Source: Shewanella sp. NIFS-20-20
Lineage (GTDB): Bacteria; Pseudomonadota; Gammaproteobacteria; Enterobacterales; Shewanellaceae
Length of the DNA: 41,374 nt
NCBI RefSeq assembly: GCF_019209865.1
Contig: NZ_JAHUTT010000036.1
Location: forward strand, 1-41,374
Reading direction: 5' to 3'
Positions 34,739 through 41,374 of this stretch are shown here, piece by piece. Position 1 is the stretch's first letter. The number at the start of each line of letters is the position of its first letter. A program made the translations under genes and the position numbers. The notes beneath the pieces are model-generated. The model did not search any database, had not been told where the DNA came from, and worked only from the letters and a program-made list of their open reading frames with translations.

Positions 34739-35644
34739 TTAAAACTTGACCTCAAACGAGAGCGCGCCCGCACCTTGGTTATCAATATCTAGGTTAACCG
34801 CAGGCTGATTCACTTCCATCTCGCCACTGAAAAAATAACCGAGATAACCGTTAATTCTGACTTGCTTACTGATTTGCCAACCCGCCCGCAAAAAAGAAAC
34901 CCATTCTTCAATCTCGACGGTTTGCTGATCGACATCGGCCAGTAAAATTCGCTGGCTACGCCGTGAGCTGCCCAATCCCAATTGCCACTCAGGCGAGGCT
35001 TGATAGGTTAACTCCAATCCCGCCGGGCCGCTAAACCCTGCCTCAAACGGATTGGCCAGCGTCCAATTGTCGGCCAATTGCCAGCGAATGGCCAAATAGG
35101 GAATACTGCGCACCTCATCGATATCATTTAAATAGGCAAAGCCAACCCCTAACATATTGCCGCTATCGAACCGGTGCATGGCCGATGCCACCACCCCATA
35201 GCTTCTGGCATCAGACAAGCTGGCCGTATTGGCCGCCGTGTACTGAATTTTTGGTGCCAGCATAAACAACCAATGCTGATCCATGCGATACATCAAAGAG
35301 AATCCCAGTTTATAGCGGTTAATACTGCTAAAGCTTTCGACGCTATTGGCCAACACCCGTGGATCACTGTCCGGCGTCTGCCAGCGGTAATCAAGGCTGT
35401 CATAGCCAACACTGGCACCAATCGACCACTGTTTAGATAGTGGCATCCCGGCGTTAAAAGCAAACTGATAGGTGCCCCGCTTCAAGCTGTCTTCACCAAC
35501 GCTAGCCTTTTGGGTCGTCACACTACTGACCGTTAGCTTAAAAGGGCTATATTCTGGAGCGCCCGCGGCGATGGCCGGCATGGCCAAGCTGGTGGAAATC
35601 AACGGCACAGTCGCCAGTCCAAGCCAAGGTGGACACAATTTCAT
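34739..35644 (-). CDS. Outer-membrane beta-barrel protein of unknown function
   Basis: A 301-residue exported protein. The N-terminus has a signal peptide (about residues 1-27, cleaved after AIAA) and the C-terminus ends in a Phe-final strand (ALSFEVKF), the recognition signal for outer-membrane barrel assembly. In between, alternating strands (KQWSIGASVGYDSLDYRW, YKLGFSLMYRM, NMLGVGFAYLNDIDEV, NGYLGYFFSGEMEV) fit a 10- to 12-strand barrel, and the protein resembles DUF6268-type outer-membrane proteins. A role in transport or binding is unknown. It lies on the minus strand just beyond the TetR gene, but there is a separate gap with a small inverted repeat between them. Confidence 0.72.
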   Translation of the reverse strand: MKLCPPWLGLATVPLISTSLAMPAIAAGAPEYSPFKLTVSSVTTQKASVGEDSLKRGTYQFAFNAGMPLSKQWSIGASVGYDSLDYRWQTPDSDPRVLANSVESFSSINRYKLGFSLMYRMDQHWLFMLAPKIQYTAANTASLSDARSYGVVASAMHRFDSGNMLGVGFAYLNDIDEVRSIPYLAIRWQLADNWTLANPFEAGFSGPAGLELTYQASPEWQLGLGSSRRSQRILLADVDQQTVEIEEWVSFLRAGWQISKQVRINGYLGYFFSGEMEVNQPAVNLDIDNQGAGALSFEVKF

Positions 35645-35668
35645 TGGTAATTATCCCTAATTAGTTTT

Positions 35669-35689
35669 GCGCTTATACGTGTTAAGCGC
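35669..35689. repeat. Small inverted repeat between tetR and the outer-membrane gene
   Basis: GCGCTTA (35669-35675) pairs with TAAGCGC (35683-35689) around seven bases. No T-tract follows in either direction; it could be a weak terminator or an operator, and I cannot decide. Confidence 0.35.
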
Positions 35690-35713
35690 CAATCTCGATC
35701 ATTTTATTACCGG

Positions 35714-36328
35714 CTAATTAACGCGGTAGGCCCGTAAAAACATCTGCGCGGTTTGACTGACATAACATTGCCGTTGCTCGGCGGTATCACTAATGGCTAG
35801 CCCTAATTCCATTTGCATTTTTTGCTCGCCAAATAACATCAGGCATAAACGCACTGCCGCATGATGGCAATCGCCAAAGTCATAATAACCTAACGCCTTA
35901 ACCTGCTGTAAATATTGGCTTAATAAGCCAACCACATGTTTAGGGCCGGCGTCATAAAACAATGCTGAGACTTCAGGGTGACTGTCCGATTGCGCCACGC
36001 AAGCTTTAAATACCGCGATGGCTTCAGGAGTGATGATCATCCCAGCAAAGGCTTGGCTAAAGCCTTGAATACACTTCTCAACCTGATGGACATCACTAAG
36101 CAGCGAATCAGAGATCTGATGCATGGCGCATTTGGCCGCAATGGCTGCCACAAATAACTCATCTTTACTGCCAAAATGGGCATACACCGTTTGCTTAGAC
36201 ACATCAGCGTGTTTCGCCACCTCAATCATGCTGGTCTGAGTAAACCCTTGGACGCAAAACAGGGTCATCGCCGCATCTAAGATTTGTTGACGTTTCATAT
36301 CACTACGCGTCGGACTGGTTGCAATCAT
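35714..36328 (-). CDS. TetR/AcrR-family repressor of the adjacent RND efflux genes
   Basis: A 204-residue TetR-family regulator. The helix-turn-helix lies in residues 11-60: RQQILDAAMTLFCVQGFTQTSMIEVAKHADVSKQTVYAHFGSK, in short stretches matching the AcrR pattern (the A-D-V-S-K-Q-T-V-Y element is the recognition helix). The C-terminal half binds an unknown ligand and dimerises. AGGGG lies four bases before the ATG. The gene is divergent from the efflux pair, and two palindromes in the intergenic region overlap promoter elements of both, so it very likely represses itself and the pump. Confidence 0.85.
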   Translation of the reverse strand: MIATSPTRSDMKRQQILDAAMTLFCVQGFTQTSMIEVAKHADVSKQTVYAHFGSKDELFVAAIAAKCAMHQISDSLLSDVHQVEKCIQGFSQAFAGMIITPEAIAVFKACVAQSDSHPEVSALFYDAGPKHVVGLLSQYLQQVKALGYYDFGDCHHAAVRLCLMLFGEQKMQMELGLAISDTAEQRQCYVSQTAQMFLRAYRVN

Positions 36329-36374
36329 TCAATCCCCTATGTCGAACAAGACTCAAGCCGTACAATTTTTTAAC

Positions 36375-36404
36375 AAAATAGACTAGACAGTCCAGTCTTG
36401 TCAA
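36375..36404 (-). promoter_or_regulatory. Sigma-70 promoter of the tetR gene
   Basis: On the minus strand TTGACA (36404-36399) and TATTTT (36380-36375) are 18 bases apart. The first palindrome (36380-36398) fills the spacer exactly, so bound repressor would block the promoter. Confidence 0.6.
36380..36398. promoter_or_regulatory. TetR-type operator 1
   Basis: AGACTAGACAGTCCAGTCT is a 19-base palindrome with a single mismatched pair around a central A. Its half-site AGACT/AGTCT recurs in the second palindrome eight bases further right. It lies between the -35 and -10 of the repressor gene. Confidence 0.65.
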
Positions 36405-36405
36405 T

Positions 36406-36423
36406 CTAGACTCCAAAGTCTAG
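36406..36423. promoter_or_regulatory. TetR-type operator 2
   Basis: CTAGACT, CCAA, AGTCTAG is a perfect 7+7 palindrome. It falls between a TTGTCA (36398-36403) and a weak TAGTTA (36421-36426) on the plus strand, 17 bases apart, the likely promoter of the efflux operon. Confidence 0.65.
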
Positions 36424-36492
36424 TTAACCAATTTGCAACAACTCGTGCGGTTAGATTGATTGACCTCATCAACCCGAGCGGTAGGACAAGCA

Positions 36493-37584
36493 ATGAGTAT
36501 AAAAACAACGATTGGCGCGTTATATATTATCAGTGTAAGCCTGTTATTACTCGGCTGCCAGCCACCCGCGCCAGAGGCTATTAGCAAAGCTGCCACCTCG
36601 GTCAGCAGCCAACCTCTCGTCTTATCGCCAGGCTTTCAGCAACAGCAACGTTTTACCGGCTCTGTCCGGGCTGCCAATACCACCCTCATCGGCTTTGAGT
36701 TGGCCGGACGAATTGAGCAGTTAACGGTCGACAGCGGTGACAAGGTCAAACAAGGGCAAGTGTTGGCACGCTTAGATACCAGTTTGCTTGAAGCCATGGA
36801 ACGGGAGTTGCAAGCCGCCCTCGCCCAAAATCAAGTGGACATTGATTTAGCCAAACGCACGGTTTCCCGTTCAAATGAATTGAAAAACTCCCAATTTATT
36901 GCCGAACAACAATTCGATGAATTACAAAGCCGAGCCAATAAACTCTTAGCCAGTAAACGCCAACAAACCGCCAGTTTACAGCGGATCCAATTGCAACTGA
37001 ATAAATCCACTCTCCTCGCGCCTTTTGATGCGGTGGTCAGCGACAAGTCAGCTAACCTTGGCCAAGTGGTCAGCCAAGGCACACCGTTATTTACCTTAAT
37101 CGGCCATGACCAACCAATGGCCTATATTGGCGTGCCCATTGATGTCGCCGCCAAGCTCACGGTCGGTGAAAACTTAACACTCACGGTGGGCGAGCAAGTA
37201 TTTGCCGCCGAATTAGCCGGGATCAGTGCCCAAGTTAATCCCGTCAGTCGCACTGTCGAACTGAGATTTGCCTTACCCCATAACGCCAAGGTCTACAATG
37301 GGGAATTGGCCTACTTAAGTTACCCCTCTTGGACAGCTACCCCTGGGTTTTGGGTCCCCATTGCCGCGCTCACCGATGGTATTCGAGGCCGCTGGAATGT
37401 CTTAACCATTGTCGATAATCAAGGGCAATCAGTCATTGAGCGCCGCGATGTGCAGATATTATTCAGCCAAGCCGATAAAGCCTATATCAGCGGCGCCGTG
37501 CATGCCGGTGACATCATTGTGACTCAAGGGCTACATAAATTAGTTAATGGCCAAGCGGTCATCCCAACGCCAATGAAGGGGTGA
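36493..37584 (+). CDS. RND efflux periplasmic adaptor lipoprotein (membrane fusion protein)
   Basis: A 363-residue adaptor of the HlyD/AcrA type that links an inner-membrane RND pump to an outer-membrane channel. The N-terminus is a lipoprotein signal with lipobox LLLLGC, so Cys23 is the lipidated residue. The lipoyl halves are VRAANTTLIGFELAGRIEQL with DSGDKVKQGQVLARLD and STLLAPFDAVVSDKSANLGQVV, separated by a coiled-coil hairpin (about residues 105-170, AMERELQAALAQNQVDIDLA). A beta-barrel and membrane-proximal domain follow. ATG 36493 has AGGA seven bases upstream. The pump gene begins three bases after the stop, and a TetR repressor is divergent. No outer-membrane factor gene is in the window, so TolC is presumably used. 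Confidence 0.9.
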   Translation: MSIKTTIGALYIISVSLLLLGCQPPAPEAISKAATSVSSQPLVLSPGFQQQQRFTGSVRAANTTLIGFELAGRIEQLTVDSGDKVKQGQVLARLDTSLLEAMERELQAALAQNQVDIDLAKRTVSRSNELKNSQFIAEQQFDELQSRANKLLASKRQQTASLQRIQLQLNKSTLLAPFDAVVSDKSANLGQVVSQGTPLFTLIGHDQPMAYIGVPIDVAAKLTVGENLTLTVGEQVFAAELAGISAQVNPVSRTVELRFALPHNAKVYNGELAYLSYPSWTATPGFWVPIAALTDGIRGRWNVLTIVDNQGQSVIERRDVQILFSQADKAYISGAVHAGDIIVTQGLHKLVNGQAVIPTPMKG

Positions 37585-37587
37585 TCC

Positions 37588-40500
37588 ATGGTCAAATCCT
37601 TGGTCGAAAATGGCCGCTTAGCCAGCTTATTAATCGCCCTGTTATTAGTGGCAGGATTAGGGGCATTAAGCACATTACCGCGGATGGAAGATCCTCATAT
37701 CACCAACCGCTTTGCCTCGGTTATCACTCACTATCCCGGCGCCTCTGCCGAACGCGTCGAGGTACTGGTCACCGAAGTCATTGAAAATCAATTGCGCCGA
37801 CTGGAAGAAATCAAACTGGTGCAGTCGACATCAAGACCGGGCATATCAGTCATTCAGCTAGAGCTTAAAGATTCGGTGATCAATACCGACCCTGTGTGGT
37901 CAAGAGCCCGTGATTTGCTCGCCGACACCAGCGACGCTTTGCCTGCGGCGGCGGGTCATGCCACCTTGGATGATCAATTTGGCTATGCCAATACCGCCAT
38001 TTTAGGCTTTAGTTGGCAAGACTCGACCACTAACACCGACAATGTGGCGATTCTCAGTCGCTATGGCAAAGAATTACAACATAGATTGCGCCTGCTAAGC
38101 GGCACGGATTTTGTGAGCTTATATGGCGCCCCGAGTGAAGAAATTTTAGTTGAGCTCAATGCCGATGTGCTCAATCGTATTGGTCTCACCTCGGGCCATG
38201 TTGCCGCCATTTTGCAACAAGCAGATCCCAAGGTTGCTGCCGGCGAAATCAACAATAATTATTTTCGTGCCTTAATCGAAGTCTCGGGCGAACTCGACTC
38301 AGTCACCCGCATCCAACAAGTGCCCTTAAAGACCACAGACACGGGGCAAGTCGTGCGCTTGGCCGATGTCGCCAAGGTCAGCCGCACCGTCAAAACCCCG
38401 TTAGATAATCTGGCCCTTCTCGATGGCGAACAAGGCATCATGCTTGGGGTGCGCATGCTCAATAATACTCGGGTTGATCACTGGTTATCCTCGGTCAGAA
38501 GCACAGTGAGCGAGTATGAGCAACAACTGCCAAGTAATATCAAAATCGACTGGTTATTTGAACAAGAATCATACACCACGGTACGTTTAGGGGATTTGGT
38601 GGTCAACCTGATCCAAGGTTTTGTATTAATCCTATTGGTCTTATTGTTAACCCTTGGCATTCGCAATGCGTTGATCGTGGCGCTAGCATTACCTTTAACC
38701 GCGTTATTCACCTTGCTGTGCATGCAAATTGTCAATTTACCCATACATCAAATGTCTGTCACAGGATTGGTGGTGGCGCTCGGGATCATGGTGGACAATG
38801 CGATTGTCATTGTCGATGCTATCGCGCAGCGACGCCGCGAAGGTCAAAGCGCCATTGAAGCGGTGCGCAATACCTTAAGCCATTTATGGGTGCCCTTGGC
38901 GGGCTCGACCATTACCACCATGCTGGCCTTTGCCCCCATAGTGCTGATGCCTGGAGCGGCTGGCGAGTTTGTTGGTGGCATTGCCATTTCGGTGATCTTT
39001 GCCTTGCTGGGTTCCTACTTGATCTCACACACCTTAATTGCCGGGCTAGCCGGACGGTTTGGCAGTCATGGACAGCAAAGCCATTGGTACCAGCGCGGCA
39101 TTGATTTGCCTTGGTTAAGCCGTGCATTTCGCCACAGTCTGAATGTCGCCCTTAAACGCCCTTTGTTAGCGGGCGTGGTCATTGGCATGTTGCCTTTATC
39201 AGGGTTTTGGGCCGCTGGCCAAATGACGGAACAATTTTTCCCGCCGTCAGATCGCGATATGTTCCATATTGAAGTGTATTTTCCGGCCCACCATAGTGTG
39301 GCGGCCAGCAGTCTAGATATTCAAGCCATCGATAGCGAATTACGCGCAAACCCTGACATTTTACGGCTTGACTGGTTGGTGGGCGGCAATACGCCATCGT
39401 TTTATTACAACCTCACGCAGCGTCAAAATGGTGCGGCCAACTATGCACAAGCCATGGTGAAGGTGGCCGATTATCAGCAGGCCAATCGACTCATTCCGCT
39501 GTTGCAGCAACAACTCGACCAACATTATCCCAATGCCATGATATTGGTTAGAAAATTAGAGCAAGGCCCACCATTTAATGCGCCGATAGAAATGCGGATC
39601 TTTGGCCCGAATCTCGATACCTTAACCGCCATTGGGGATGACGTTCGTTATCTCTTAGCCCAGCACCCTAATGTACTGCATAGCCGCACGACCTTGAGCG
39701 CCGGTGCGCCAAAGTTGTGGTTAGATATCAATGAAGATGCGAGTTTACTCAGTGGCTTAGATCTTTCAACCATTGCGGGCCAAATCCAAATGGCCACCAC
39801 GGGTGTCCTTGGCGGCAGCGTGCTGGAAACCAGCGAGTCATTACCAGTGCGTGTGCGGGTCGAACAACAAACCCGTACCGATGAACGCGCCTTGATGGAT
39901 CTCAATCTCAACTCAGCGCAAGGCTCCAATATTCCGCTAAGCGCCTTGGCGAGCATGGATATTAAGGTGAGCCGCGGCGCCATCCCACGGCGAGATGGCC
40001 ATAGAATTAATACCGTCGAAGCCTATATCACCACAGGCACCTTACCGGCGAAGGTCCTAACGGATATTAAGCATGAGTTAGATGCCTTAGTGTTGCCTAG
40101 CGGCTACCACATCGAAATTGGGGGTGAGAGCGCTAAACGTAATGAAGCGGTCGGCAATCTACTTTCCAGCATAATTCTGGTTATCACCGCCTTACTGGCC
40201 ACTTTAGTGTTATCGTTTAATTCATTCCGCTTGACCTTGATTATCCTGTTAAGCGCGGTGCAATCAGCCGGTCTCGGTTTATTGTGTGTGTATGTGTTTG
40301 GTTACCCGTTTGGCTTTACCGTTATCGTCGGTTTACTGGGGCTAATGGGATTGGCCATTAATGCCGCCATCGTCATCTTGGCAGAGCTGCAAGAGATAGA
40401 TAGCGCCCAGCTCAATTGTGACAGCACCATAGTGGCAGTGAGTAGCTGTGGTCGCCATATTGCCTCAACCACCATCACCACCATCGGTGGCTTTTTGCCA

Positions 40501-40653
40501 CTGATTATCGCTGGCGGAGGCTTTTGGCCTCCCTTTGCAATCGCGATTGCCGGCGGCACCTTACTTACTACCTTAATTTCGTTAATTTGGGTTCCTGTGA
40601 TTTACTCACTGATGATCCCCCAACGAGCGAGCCTACAAAGTTCGCCCGCATAA
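37588..40653 (+). CDS. RND-family efflux transporter permease
   Basis: A 1021-residue inner-membrane pump of the HAE/AcrB type, near the usual length. It has TM1 at about residues 10-28, a large periplasmic domain (about 40-330), TM2-6, a second periplasmic domain, then TM8-12. TM4 carries GIMVDNAIVIVDAI: the first proton-relay Asp is kept, but the second is Asn. TM10 carries LMGLAINAAIVILAEL, where AcrB has its relay Lys. Such changes occur in other RND branches, so the pump need not be dead. Substrates are unknown; the adaptor gene lies three bases upstream. A hairpin terminator follows directly. Confidence 0.92.
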   Translation: MVKSLVENGRLASLLIALLLVAGLGALSTLPRMEDPHITNRFASVITHYPGASAERVEVLVTEVIENQLRRLEEIKLVQSTSRPGISVIQLELKDSVINTDPVWSRARDLLADTSDALPAAAGHATLDDQFGYANTAILGFSWQDSTTNTDNVAILSRYGKELQHRLRLLSGTDFVSLYGAPSEEILVELNADVLNRIGLTSGHVAAILQQADPKVAAGEINNNYFRALIEVSGELDSVTRIQQVPLKTTDTGQVVRLADVAKVSRTVKTPLDNLALLDGEQGIMLGVRMLNNTRVDHWLSSVRSTVSEYEQQLPSNIKIDWLFEQESYTTVRLGDLVVNLIQGFVLILLVLLLTLGIRNALIVALALPLTALFTLLCMQIVNLPIHQMSVTGLVVALGIMVDNAIVIVDAIAQRRREGQSAIEAVRNTLSHLWVPLAGSTITTMLAFAPIVLMPGAAGEFVGGIAISVIFALLGSYLISHTLIAGLAGRFGSHGQQSHWYQRGIDLPWLSRAFRHSLNVALKRPLLAGVVIGMLPLSGFWAAGQMTEQFFPPSDRDMFHIEVYFPAHHSVAASSLDIQAIDSELRANPDILRLDWLVGGNTPSFYYNLTQRQNGAANYAQAMVKVADYQQANRLIPLLQQQLDQHYPNAMILVRKLEQGPPFNAPIEMRIFGPNLDTLTAIGDDVRYLLAQHPNVLHSRTTLSAGAPKLWLDINEDASLLSGLDLSTIAGQIQMATTGVLGGSVLETSESLPVRVRVEQQTRTDERALMDLNLNSAQGSNIPLSALASMDIKVSRGAIPRRDGHRINTVEAYITTGTLPAKVLTDIKHELDALVLPSGYHIEIGGESAKRNEAVGNLLSSIILVITALLATLVLSFNSFRLTLIILLSAVQSAGLGLLCVYVFGYPFGFTVIVGLLGLMGLAINAAIVILAELQEIDSAQLNCDSTIVAVSSCGRHIASTTITTIGGFLPLIIAGGGFWPPFAIAIAGGTLLTTLISLIWVPVIYSLMIPQRASLQSSPA

Positions 40654-40679
40654 AACAATGGGCCAAGCGGCCCATTGTT
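40654..40679. terminator. Bidirectional hairpin terminator after the RND gene
   Basis: AACAATGGGCC (40654-40664) pairs perfectly with GGCCCATTGTT (40669-40679) around four bases, directly at the stop of the RND gene. On the minus strand it lies 30 bases after the YdcH-like gene, so it can serve both convergent genes. Confidence 0.75.
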
Positions 40680-40709
40680 AATCTAACGAATCACTCCCCT
40701 CGAGCAGGG

Positions 40710-40955
40710 CTAAGGCGCCTTTGATTGTAAAATACCAAAGAGTTCATCTTTGAGTAGAACCCGTTCGGCCTTTAATTCGACAAAGTGGGCATCTGAGGTG
40801 GGGACATTGGACAATTCTAAACTGCGGATTTTATGATCGAGGGTATTATAACGCTTAGTTAACGCAGCAAACCCATCTAGATTTTGTTTAAGTTCTTCGA
40901 TTAGGTCTTGGTATTGCGGAAATTCAAGATTTAGCGCGTGGCTCTCACCTAACAT
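40710..40955 (-). CDS. YdcH/DUF465-family small coiled-coil protein
   Basis: An 81-residue charged, helical protein. The two long heptad-like stretches (LIEELKQNLDGFAALTKRY then a loop then VELKAERVLLKDELFGIL) and the linking LDHKIRSLE are typical of the YdcH/DUF465 family, which has no firmly known function. ATG 40955 has AAGGAG six bases upstream; an in-frame GTG at 40973 is only an open extension. The gene is convergent with the RND gene and shares its hairpin terminator. Confidence 0.85.
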   Translation of the reverse strand: MLGESHALNLEFPQYQDLIEELKQNLDGFAALTKRYNTLDHKIRSLELSNVPTSDAHFVELKAERVLLKDELFGILQSKAP

Positions 40956-41324
40956 ATTGCTCTCCTTTATCACAGAAATACGGCCTCACTAGGCAACCGC
41001 ATGGATCAGGGCACTGTCTATCTCATCGCCGGAGCAGATAATCACTCACCTTTTTTAAACCCATAGACTAAATTAGCCTAGCAGTTAACTCTACAAAGGC
41101 ACAAATCAGCCATAAAAATGTATGGTCCGCCTCGTTATTGCAAATGATATTTCCGATAACGAGGTTGGTTTGCGCTAATGTATTCGGAGTCTTCATTAGG
41201 TGCTACCACCCTCTCCACGATGAGTTCCGCGCTAGATTGTCCTCAAAAAGGGCGTTGTTTCCTAAATCATTGAACTAATCATCAGAACCACGATCAGATC
41301 ATTAGAACTTTGAGATGGGTGACG
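40956..41324. other. Gap with inverted repeat, probably holding the left end of an insertion sequence
   Basis: About 370 bases with no gene. CCTCGTTAT (41130-41138) and ATAACGAGG (41156-41164) form a perfect nine-base inverted repeat with a 17-base loop. The transposase start near 41325 means the left end of the element should lie somewhere within roughly the last 100-200 bases, but the right end is outside the window, so its terminal repeat cannot be identified. Confidence 0.45.
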
Positions 41325-41374
41325 ATGATGGGTAAGGCAAAGTACAAAATCAGCAACTGGAAGCAATATAACCA
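41325..41374 (+). CDS. IS5-family transposase, N-terminal fragment cut by the window edge
   Basis: Only the first 16 codons are present: MMGKAKYKISNWKQYN, cut by the window end. The pattern K-Y-K-I-(S/T)-N-W-K-x-Y-N is the familiar N-terminus of IS5-family (IS903 group) transposases, in which it precedes the helix-turn-helix region and later the DDE catalytic core. The start could be either of two adjacent ATG codons (41325, 41328). Whether the gene is intact cannot be seen. It marks the end of the syntenic region and a likely insertion point. Confidence 0.75.
   Translation, partial: MMGKAKYKISNWKQYN

Overview
The window looks like chromosomal DNA of a polarly flagellated marine gammaproteobacterium, most likely Shewanella or a close relative. 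This rests on recalled family resemblance: an RluF almost identical in layout to the enterobacterial enzyme, a pseudaminic-acid (Pse) flagellin-glycosylation locus with a Maf glycosyltransferase, a DUF2947-like protein, a YdcH-like protein and an IS5-type transposase end. No database search was possible, so all names come from motif reading.

Left part (1-8.8 kb): ordinary accessory metabolism, mostly on the minus strand. It holds a small membrane protein, a periplasmic PQQ-type aldose dehydrogenase, an NRAMP-related transporter, a flavin amine oxidase, a divergent GcvA-like LysR gene broken by one in-frame TGA, a glutathione S-transferase, a double-cupin protein, and rluF with a good intrinsic terminator.

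Middle part (8.8-33.5 kb): the centre of interest. About 20.8 kb of minus-strand genes (30572 down to 9742), many joined by 4-base ATGA/GTGA overlaps, form what looks like one large sugar-modification operon. It reads as modules: (i) pseB-C-F-G-I for CMP-Pse; (ii) a formyltransferase-like protein, a PIG-L/LmbE deacetylase and a PseH-like GNAT, suggesting a non-standard N-acyl pattern; (iii) an acyl-supply module of FabG-like SDR, acyl carrier protein, acyl-AMP ligase, LuxE-like and LuxC-like proteins; (iv) CDP-glycerol synthesis and transfer; (v) a very large HAD protein, a GT2, a WecF-like GT56, a VioA-like aminotransferase, a VioB-like acyltransferase and methyltransferases, suggesting a second 4-amino-4,6-dideoxyhexose. 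A maf gene lies divergently at 31009. Between pseB and maf there are two back-to-back sigma-54-type promoters (GG-N10-GC), one facing each way. No flippase, polymerase or lipid-linked initiating transferase is present, which fits cytoplasmic O-glycosylation of flagellin better than O-antigen synthesis. The same small Rossmann-like domain appears fused to four different proteins of the locus.

Right part (33.5-41.4 kb): a DUF2947-like protein, a secreted chalcone-isomerase-like protein, an outer-membrane barrel protein, a TetR repressor divergent from a two-gene RND efflux system with two clear palindromic operators between them, a YdcH-like small protein, and the first codons of an IS5-family transposase cut by the window edge. 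No rRNA, tRNA or CRISPR array was seen.
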